A model generated the notes under the pieces. That model was given only the letters and a program-made list of their open reading frames with translations, ran no database searches and was not told where the DNA came from. A stretch of 6,054 nucleotides of DNA from an uncultured Propionibacteriaceae bacterium (GTDB lineage: Bacteria; Actinomycetota; Actinomycetes; Propionibacteriales; Propionibacteriaceae), in NCBI GenBank assembly GCA_937859105.1, contig CALMAD010000162.1:1-6054 (forward strand), written 5' to 3'. The translations under genes and the position numbers were made by a program. Shown piece after piece: positions 1-5,016 of the stretch; position 1 is the first letter of the stretch; every line of letters starts with the position of its first letter.

Positions 1-854
1 GGGAAACGGACCGGGAGCAATCCCGACACCGCGCCCCAGGCCGACCCAACTGGCGGCATACCCGTCACGGCGACAAGTACGTCACCGTGATCATCGACCT
101 GACCCCGACAAGGACCAACACCGGCCCGTCCAGACTATTAGCCGTTGTCGAGGGCCGTTCGAAGCAGGCGTTCAAGGCATGGCTCGAAGCCCAGAGCGGA
201 ACGTTTAGGGACAGGGTGGAGATCGTCGCGATGGACGGCTTCACCGGCTACAAGACCGCCGCCGTCGAAGCCATCGACACGGTCACGACCGTGATGGATC
301 CCTTTCATGTGGTGGCTCTGGTCGGTGACAAGCTCGACCGCTGCCGGCAACGCGTCCAGCAGGAGACGCTGGGGCATCGGGGGCGCTCCGGTGACCCGCT
401 CTACGGCATCCGACGCGTCGCTCGGACCCGGGCTGGGCTGCTGACCGAGAAGCAGCAACACCGGCTCGCGAAGGTGTTCGCCGATGAGCGGCATGTCGCG
501 TTCGAGGTCACCTGGAGCCTCTACCAGGACGTGATCGACGCCTACCAAGCAGACCAGCCGGCGGAAGGGAAGAAGATCATGACCCGGCTGATCGCCAGCC
601 TCCAGAGCCGCGTCCCAAGTGGCCTCGAGGAGCTGCGGTCGCTGGGGCAGACGATGAAGCGTCGCCGCGATGACATCCTGGCGTTCTTCGATCATCCAGG
701 GACGTCGAACGGTCCTACCGAGGCCGTGAATGGCCTCCTGGAGCACCTCCGCGGGACAGCGCGCGGGTTCCGCAGCATCGTCAACTACGTTGCTCGGTGC
801 CTACTCGACGCGGGCGGGTTCAGACCCCTGATCCACTCCCTTCTGTGAAGAGCC
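1..854 (+). mobile_element. Right-hand part of an ISL3-family insertion sequence
   Basis: The element is identified by its ISL3-type transposase, which fills almost all of this stretch. The left end lies outside the window. The right end is not certain. The octamer GAAGAGCC at 847-854 overlaps the transposase stop codon; its reverse complement, GGCTCTTC, is how I recall the inverted repeats of corynebacterial ISL3 elements beginning, so 854 is offered as a candidate end. The partner repeat and the 8-bp target duplication cannot be checked here, and the true end could lie some tens of bases further right. Confidence 0.6.
3..848 (+). CDS. ISL3-family transposase, 5'-truncated by window edge, possibly decayed
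   Basis: This is a DDE transposase that would cut and join the ends of its own insertion sequence. The frame stays open to the left edge. The first in-frame start in the window is GTG at 87, but family similarity already begins upstream with WRHTRHGDKYVTV (from 51), so 87 is not the native start. Counting from GTG 87, the second catalytic Asp is D50 in VAMDGFTGYKTAA, MDPFHVV lies at 70-76, and the catalytic Glu is E212 in TSNGPTEAVNGLLEHLRG. The C-terminus GGFRPLIHSLL is typical of the corynebacterial/actinobacterial branch. The first catalytic Asp normally lies in a GVDEHVW segment just before WRHT, but here the frame reads APGRPNW. The Asp therefore seems lost, possibly through compensating frameshifts between about 21 and 50. 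Family assignment is firm; activity is doubtful. Confidence 0.85.
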   Translation, partial: ETDREQSRHRAPGRPNWRHTRHGDKYVTVIIDLTPTRTNTGPSRLLAVVEGRSKQAFKAWLEAQSGTFRDRVEIVAMDGFTGYKTAAVEAIDTVTTVMDPFHVVALVGDKLDRCRQRVQQETLGHRGRSGDPLYGIRRVARTRAGLLTEKQQHRLAKVFADERHVAFEVTWSLYQDVIDAYQADQPAEGKKIMTRLIASLQSRVPSGLEELRSLGQTMKRRRDDILAFFDHPGTSNGPTEAVNGLLEHLRGTARGFRSIVNYVARCLLDAGGFRPLIHSLL

Positions 855-1107
855 ACAAAAACTCCGGCACTCCCCACCCCCCGCAAAAGTCACGTTGACC
901 TTTGTCACGGGAGCATTGCCACAAGCGAAGGCAGCCCTCTGAGCCAATCTCGACACAAAAATCACACAAAGAACGGTTGACGCTCAGGGCGCACACCCGC
1001 AACGGGCATCGGTTTCGCACTACTTCGCGAACCTCGCAAAAATGCAAGAATTTCGTCCTTCAGATCTAGACGCAGCTTTGCATGGGGAGTACGGTCCAGC
1101 CACCAGG

Positions 1108-1138
1108 AGTTAACGAGGGGGCTAGGACGCCCCCAACT
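1108..1138 (+). promoter_or_regulatory. Stem-loop in the leader of the secreted-protein gene
   Basis: The arms GGGGGC (1117-1122) and GCCCCC (1129-1134) are perfectly complementary around a 6-base loop TAGGAC. An outer pair AGTT (1108-1111) and AACT (1135-1138) extends the stem past a 5-base bulge on the left arm. It ends 34 bases before the ATG at 1173. There is no T-run after it (the next bases are TGACTTTCC), so it does not look like a standard intrinsic terminator. It could be a leader structure, a terminator of IS-derived transcription, or chance in GC-rich DNA. Confidence 0.3.
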
Positions 1139-1162
1139 TGACTTTCCACCCCGAAACTCTCT

Positions 1163-1166
1163 GGAG
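1163..1166 (+). promoter_or_regulatory. Ribosome-binding site for the signal-peptide ORF
   Basis: GGAG lies six bases before the ATG at 1173, a normal Shine-Dalgarno distance. By contrast, the TTG at 1261, the first possible start of the downstream frame, is preceded by pyrimidine-rich sequence with no such signal. This supports translation beginning at 1173. Confidence 0.55.
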
Positions 1167-1172
1167 ATTCTC

Positions 1173-1292
1173 ATGCTCTATCGCACACTTGCAGTCACGT
1201 CGGCAATCGCCCTCTTCCTCCTAACCCTCCCCTCAGATTCCCGCATACTCTGCCACACGTTTGAAACCCACCACGACTTCGCAACTACCTAA
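1173..1292 (+). pseudogene. Signal-peptide ORF, probably the frameshifted 5' end of the next gene
   Basis: A 39-residue frame starts with ATG after a good ribosome-binding site. Its first 20 residues form a textbook Sec signal peptide: a short N-region with Arg4 (MLYRT), then a hydrophobic core (LAVTSAIALFLLTL) and a Pro. After that the frame turns into unremarkable sequence and stops at 1290-1292. The neighbouring +1 frame is open from 1225 and continues into the secreted-type protein below. Removing one C from the run at 1229-1232 would join the two into a single protein of about 220 residues, with the signal peptide running into LPQIPAYSA and a possible cleavage after AYS. I infer a single-base frameshift: a real mutation, a sequencing error in a C-run, or less likely programmed shifting. 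Confidence 0.55.
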
Positions 1293-1836
1293 CCGGTCGG
1301 TGGAAACCGAACGAATCGCGGACCCGATTTGCGAGAAGGCAATAAAAATCGAAGAAGCCAAGGGGGACACGAAAGCGGACGCGTCACGCTGTGCCGCGCT
1401 CTCCACCGTCACCGTCTCGGAGCCAGTACGTATCACCCCCGAGATCGCCGCGGCTCACGGTAACCCTCTCTTGCCCACGGGCGAACGACTTGCCGACGCC
1501 GCAGCCGCACGCCGCGTCTACTACCAGACCTGGGCTCAGGATATGAGGGGCATCTATTACATCAACTGGTACGAGAAGCACGAGGGGCTGTACTACTTCG
1601 ACGGCGCCTATGCCTGGGTGGCTCCTCGCTACGGATGGGACGCGCATGGATACCATCAGTGCGACCTCGGCTACGGGCTCGGATATGATGTCCAGGTCAC
1701 CAACTGCGGCACACGCGGACAAAGGACATCAACGGTCGTCGTGACAGACACATTTCGCGTTCACGTGATCTACCGAGGAATCCCAATCTTCAATACTTAC
1801 ACGATGAGCAAGAATCTCGGACGGAATGGGATTTGA
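1261..1836 (+). CDS. Uncharacterised secreted-type protein with four cysteines and an aromatic-rich core
   Basis: I do not recognise the family. Counting from the TTG at 1261, the 191 residues contain four cysteines: C24, C44, C134 and C149. An even number of widely spaced Cys suits two disulfides in an exported protein. Residues 86-142 are strikingly rich in Tyr and Trp (for example YYQTW, GIYYINWYEKHEGLYYFDG, YAWVAPRYGW, GYHQC), followed by a likely beta-rich tail with alternating hydrophobics (TVVVTDTFRVHVIYRGIPI). The TTG start is weak: it has no Shine-Dalgarno sequence, and a signal peptide in the preceding frame (1173-1232) strongly suggests the native start is ATG 1173 with a frameshift between. 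The stop lies one base before the ATG of the following membrane-protein gene. Base composition is less GC-rich than the gltBD side, which fits acquired DNA. The function is unknown; a secreted effector or bacteriocin-like protein is only a guess. Confidence 0.6.
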   Translation: MKPTTTSQLPNRSVETERIADPICEKAIKIEEAKGDTKADASRCAALSTVTVSEPVRITPEIAAAHGNPLLPTGERLADAAAARRVYYQTWAQDMRGIYYINWYEKHEGLYYFDGAYAWVAPRYGWDAHGYHQCDLGYGLGYDVQVTNCGTRGQRTSTVVVTDTFRVHVIYRGIPIFNTYTMSKNLGRNGI

Positions 1837-1837
1837 C

Positions 1838-2110
1838 ATGAAAACCGCTAGCGCCGCACCGGTCCGATCGCATTCAAGAGTGCTGAAATCGGTTGTCATC
1901 ATGTGCTCGTCGGTGCTTCTCCCGGCTGCGCCGATCATCGCGGCCGTGGCCTTATCAGCGACGTGGTGGCGGGGCGATAAAAAGGCCGTCATCTCGCTGT
2001 TGCTGACTGCGCTCGCCCTGACCCTCGGTCAATTGGGAGTGCTCTCGGGGCCGGCCGGGGCCTTCGTCAGTAATTGGCAGTCGGCGCCTCACCCGACGCC
2101 GGCTCCGTGA
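1838..2110 (+). CDS. Small two-helix membrane protein of unknown function
   Basis: The 90-residue protein starts MKTASAAPVRSH and carries two hydrophobic segments, at about 18-42 (ending just before WW) and about 50-70, joined by a short charged loop RGDKK. The basic N-terminus and Pro-rich tail (PHPTPAP) suggest a hairpin with both ends on the same side of the membrane, probably cytoplasmic by the positive-inside rule. I chose ATG 1838 over the in-frame ATG at 1826. The 1838 start leaves one base after the upstream stop, a common coupled arrangement, while 1826 would overlap the upstream gene; the purine-rich GGAATGGG lies upstream at a slightly long distance. It is probably co-transcribed with the secreted-type protein. 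No known family was recognised. A partner or immunity role for the upstream product is inference only. Confidence 0.6.
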   Translation: MKTASAAPVRSHSRVLKSVVIMCSSVLLPAAPIIAAVALSATWWRGDKKAVISLLLTALALTLGQLGVLSGPAGAFVSNWQSAPHPTPAP

Positions 2111-2157
2111 CATGATCCGGTCGAGCTCGTGAGTTGAACGATCTGTTCGCGTCCGGG
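2111..2157. other. Convergent gap between the accessory genes and the gltBD-fprA cluster
   Basis: The 47 bp lie between the stop codon of the plus-strand membrane-protein gene and the stop codon of the minus-strand reductase gene. I looked for a bidirectional terminator and found only a weak 4-bp arm pair (GAAC/GTTC around GATCT) with no T-run, so no terminator is called. Confidence 0.4.
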
Positions 2158-3510
2158 CTACTCGATCTCCCGCTCCAGCGGACCGCCCTCGCGTTGGCCG
2201 CGGACGAGGTCGCGCAGGGAGTGCCAGCTCTCGATCTTGGTCCGCTGGCGCTCCAGGGACGCCCCGAGGTCGCGCTCGGCCGCGTCGATCGCGAGCCAGT
2301 CGTCGAACGTGGACGGCGCGCGCCCGCGGCTGGCCATGAGGTCGGCGAGCTCGACGTGCGCGCGGGGCGGCGCGGCGTCCAGGTCCTCCAGGAGGAGGGC
2401 GACCGTCTGGGCGGCGTCGCTCTTGTTCGTGCCGATGACGCCGATCGGCCCGCGCTTGATCCAGCCGACGACGTACTCCCCGGGCTGGACGCGGCCCGCC
2501 GCGTCCACCACACGGCCGTCGGCGTTCGGGATGATGCCGGCCGCCTCGTCGAACGGGACGCCCGGCAGCGCCTTGCCGCGGTAGCCGATCGCCTTGCAGA
2601 CGAGCTCGACGTCGATCTCCCGAAGCTCGCCGGTGCCCACGACCGACGTCCCCTCGGACGCCTCCGTGCGCTCGAGCACGACCCGTCGCACCCGCTGCTC
2701 ACCGACGAGTTCGATGGGCCGGTGCCAGAACAGCAGGTGGAGGGTCGCGCGCGGCCGCTCGACCACCCGCTCGGACGCCTCCCGCAGAGCCTGGATGTTG
2801 CCCGCCGTGCGCCGGTCGAGGGAGGCCTCGTCGATGCCGACGAAGACCGCCGGGTTCAGGTCGACCGCCACGTCGTCGAGCGTCAGCAGCTCCCGCAGCT
2901 CGGGCGTCGTGAACGACGCGTGCTGCGGCCCGCGGCGTCCCACGACCCACACGTGCCGCACCCGGGACGCCGCGAGCTCGTCCAGCACGAGCTGCGGCAT
3001 GTCCGTCGACGAGAGCTGCTCGGGGGCGGCCAGCAGGACGCGGGCCACGTCGACGGCCACGTTCCCGACGCCGAAGCACATCGCGGTGGTCACCCCGCCC
3101 AGGTGCTGGGTGTGGGCGTCCGGATGGCCCGAATACCACGCGACGAACTCGCGCGCCGAGACCGAACCCTGCAGGTCCTCCCCCGGCACCGCGAGGCGCC
3201 GATCCTCGGACGCCCCCGCCGCGTAGACGACCGCGTCGTAGGCGTCCAGCAGCTCGCGCCGGGTGACGTCCGTGCCCAACTCGACCATGCCGAAGAACCG
3301 GACGCGGTCGTCGTCGAACACCGCCGCCAGCCGGTCCGCGACCGCCTTGATGCTGACGTGATCGGGCGCCACGCCGTAACGCAGCAGCCCGAACGGGGTG
3401 GGGAGACGGTCGAGAACGTCCACCCGGACGTCGTCGCCGCCGCGGAGCAGCGCCTGAGCCGCGAACAGCCCGGACGGCCCCGAGCCGACGATCGCGACGC
3501 GACGGGTCAT
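2158..3510 (-). CDS. fprA: FprA-like NADPH-ferredoxin reductase (adrenodoxin reductase type)
   Basis: This FAD flavoprotein is expected to move electrons between NADPH and a ferredoxin in the cytoplasm. Its 450 residues match the length and motif order of M. tuberculosis FprA (456 aa) and mammalian adrenodoxin reductase. It has an N-terminal FAD Rossmann motif VGSGPSG (8-14), LPTPFGLLRYGVAPDH (36-51), an NADP-domain glycine motif GVGNVAVDVAR (147-157), VVGRRGP (189-195) whose arginines are expected to bind the NADPH 2'-phosphate, TTPELREL (201-208), and the C-terminal FAD motif VVGWIKRGPIGVIGTNKSDA (347-366). The ATG at 3508-3510 is supported because the FAD motif begins only a few residues in; a short GAGGT lies four bases upstream on the coding strand. 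It follows gltD on the same strand after 36 bp and is probably the last gene of the operon. The physiological ferredoxin partner is not in the window. The symbol reflects family similarity, not a proven orthologue. Confidence 0.88.
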   Translation of the reverse strand: MTRRVAIVGSGPSGLFAAQALLRGGDDVRVDVLDRLPTPFGLLRYGVAPDHVSIKAVADRLAAVFDDDRVRFFGMVELGTDVTRRELLDAYDAVVYAAGASEDRRLAVPGEDLQGSVSAREFVAWYSGHPDAHTQHLGGVTTAMCFGVGNVAVDVARVLLAAPEQLSSTDMPQLVLDELAASRVRHVWVVGRRGPQHASFTTPELRELLTLDDVAVDLNPAVFVGIDEASLDRRTAGNIQALREASERVVERPRATLHLLFWHRPIELVGEQRVRRVVLERTEASEGTSVVGTGELREIDVELVCKAIGYRGKALPGVPFDEAAGIIPNADGRVVDAAGRVQPGEYVVGWIKRGPIGVIGTNKSDAAQTVALLLEDLDAAPPRAHVELADLMASRGRAPSTFDDWLAIDAAERDLGASLERQRTKIESWHSLRDLVRGQREGGPLEREIE

Positions 3511-3546
3511 CGCGACCTCGCGGGAGGGAGGGAGGCCGGCGACACG

Positions 3547-5016
3547 TCAGACCATCATCTGGCGTTCCGTCGGATCGATCGGCTTCGGCAGACCGGAGCT
3601 CCCCTGGAGGAAGGCGTCCACGCCGTTCGCGGCGCTGCGTCCCTCGGCGATCGCCCAGACGATCAGCGACTGGCCGCGGCCCGCGTCGCCACAGGCGAAC
3701 ACGCCGGGCACCGACGTCTCGTACTCCCCGTTGCGCGCGATGTTGCCGCGCGGGTCGAGGTCGAGGCCCAACTCCTCCACGATGCCCGTCTTCTGCGGCC
3801 CGACGAAGCCCATCGCCAGCAGGACCAGCTCGGCGGGAATCTCCCGGTCGCTGCCCTCCACCGGCACGAACTTGCCCTCGGAGAACTCCACGTCGGTGAG
3901 GTGCAGCGCCCGCAGCTTGCCGTCGTCGTCGCCCAGGAACTGGGTCGTGGACGCCTTGAACACCCGCTTGATGTCGCCCTCCTCGTGGGAGGTGCTGACG
4001 CGGAAGATCATCGGGTACGTCGGCCAGGGCTGCATGTTCGGCCGGTCGGAGCTGGGCGTCGGCATGATCTCGAGCTGCGTCACCGACGTCGCGCCCTGAC
4101 GCAGCGACGTGCCGATGCAGTCGGAGCCGGTGTCGCCGCCGCCGATCACGACGACGTTCTTCCCCTCCGCCGTGATCTGGTCGGGCACCTCCTGACCGAG
4201 CGCGGCCCGGTTGGCCTGCGGCAGGAACTCCATGGCCTGATGGACGCCGTCCAGCTCGCGGCCCGGAATCGGCAAGTCGCGCGGGATCGTCGACCCGATC
4301 GCCAGGATCACGGCGTCGAACCGCTCACGCAACTCTTCGCCCGAGATGTCCACGCCGACCGTGACGCCGGTCTTGAAGACCGTGCCCTCCTGACGCATCT
4401 GCTTGATGCGGCGGTCGAGGACGGCCTTCTCCATCTTGAACTCGGGGATGCCGTAGCGCATCAGCCCGCCGGGGGCGTCCGCGCGCTCGTACACGACGAC
4501 CGTGTGGCCGGCGCGGGTGAGCTGCTGCGCGGCGGCGAGCCCGGCCGGGCCCGAGCCGACGACCGCGACCGTCTTGCCGGTGTGCCACTCGGGCACGATC
4601 GGCACGATGCGGCGATCGTCCCAGGCGCGGTCGATGATCGCGACCTCGACGTTCTTGATCGTCACCGGGTCGCGGTTGATGCCGACGACGCACGCGGTCT
4701 CACACGGCGCCGGGCAGAGGCGTCCGGTGAACTCCGGGAAGTTGTTCGTCGCGAGCAGGCGATCGGTCGCGGCGCGCCACTTGTCCCGGTAGATCAGGTC
4801 GTTCCACTCGGGGATCAGGTTGCCCAGCGGGCAACCCTGATGGCAGAAGGGGATGCCGCAGTCCATGCAGCGGGACGCCTGCTTGCTGATGATCGGCAGC
4901 ACGGCCCGCCCGGGCGTGCCCGGGTAGACCTCGTGCCAGTCGTGCACCCGCTCGGTGACCGGACGCCGCTCGGCGACCTGCCGCGGCACGGTCATGAAGC
5001 CTCGGGGATCAGCCAT
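3547..5016 (-). CDS. gltD: Glutamate synthase (NADPH) small subunit
   Basis: The GOGAT beta subunit oxidises NADPH on FAD and passes electrons through Fe-S clusters to the GltB subunit. All family hallmarks are present in the 489 residues. Two cysteine groups for [4Fe-4S] binding are C50-x2-C53-x4-C58-x3-C62 (CMDCGIPFCHQGC) and C101-x3-C105-x3-C109 (CPAPCETAC). The FAD motif VGSGPAG lies at 153-159, GGLMRYGIPEFKMEK at 183-197, the NADPH motif VIGGGDTGSD at 290-299, and the C-terminal FAD-binding segment FACGDAGRGQSLIVWAIAEGR at 440-460. The start MADPRGFM is the usual actinobacterial one and has a strong GGAGG six bases upstream. It overlaps the end of gltB by 8 bp, so the two subunits are probably translationally coupled for equal production. 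No frameshift or missing cofactor ligand is apparent. Confidence 0.96.
   Translation of the reverse strand: MADPRGFMTVPRQVAERRPVTERVHDWHEVYPGTPGRAVLPIISKQASRCMDCGIPFCHQGCPLGNLIPEWNDLIYRDKWRAATDRLLATNNFPEFTGRLCPAPCETACVVGINRDPVTIKNVEVAIIDRAWDDRRIVPIVPEWHTGKTVAVVGSGPAGLAAAQQLTRAGHTVVVYERADAPGGLMRYGIPEFKMEKAVLDRRIKQMRQEGTVFKTGVTVGVDISGEELRERFDAVILAIGSTIPRDLPIPGRELDGVHQAMEFLPQANRAALGQEVPDQITAEGKNVVVIGGGDTGSDCIGTSLRQGATSVTQLEIMPTPSSDRPNMQPWPTYPMIFRVSTSHEEGDIKRVFKASTTQFLGDDDGKLRALHLTDVEFSEGKFVPVEGSDREIPAELVLLAMGFVGPQKTGIVEELGLDLDPRGNIARNGEYETSVPGVFACGDAGRGQSLIVWAIAEGRSAANGVDAFLQGSSGLPKPIDPTERQMMV

Larger units (their letters stand above)
855..1172 (+). other. Gene-poor spacer between the IS end and the accessory gene pair
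   Basis: I see no convincing gene in this 318-bp stretch. Short minus-strand frames cross it (starts near 1047 and 1174), but they have no recognisable domain and no ribosome-binding site I trust. It is more A+T-rich than the right half of the window. Structure visible here includes a palindrome TTCGCGAA at about 1024-1031, the inverted pair ATGCAA (1042-1047) and TTGCAT (1078-1083), and a G/C-rich hairpin at 1108-1138 listed separately. A TTGACC at 895-900 and a TTGACT at 1138-1143 resemble -35 boxes, but neither has a fitting -10 at 16-18 bp. The promoter of the downstream gene is presumably in this region. Confidence 0.5.

Noticed and set aside
138..746. A 202-codon minus-strand frame across the transposase
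   Set aside because: Shadow of the ISL3 transposase, whose plus-strand reading has conserved DDE motifs.
1138..1166. TTGACT at 1138 as the -35 box of a promoter for the secreted-protein gene
   Set aside because: No TATAAT-like hexamer occurs 16-18 bases downstream; that position is CTGGAG, the ribosome-binding site.
962..1174. A 70-codon minus-strand frame in the spacer (and a 75-codon one at 820-1047)
   Set aside because: No recognisable domain or convincing ribosome-binding site; the 820-1047 frame overlaps the transposase end. Both are short enough to be chance.
2111..2157. A bidirectional terminator between the convergent genes
   Set aside because: Only a 4-bp arm pair without a T-run is visible.
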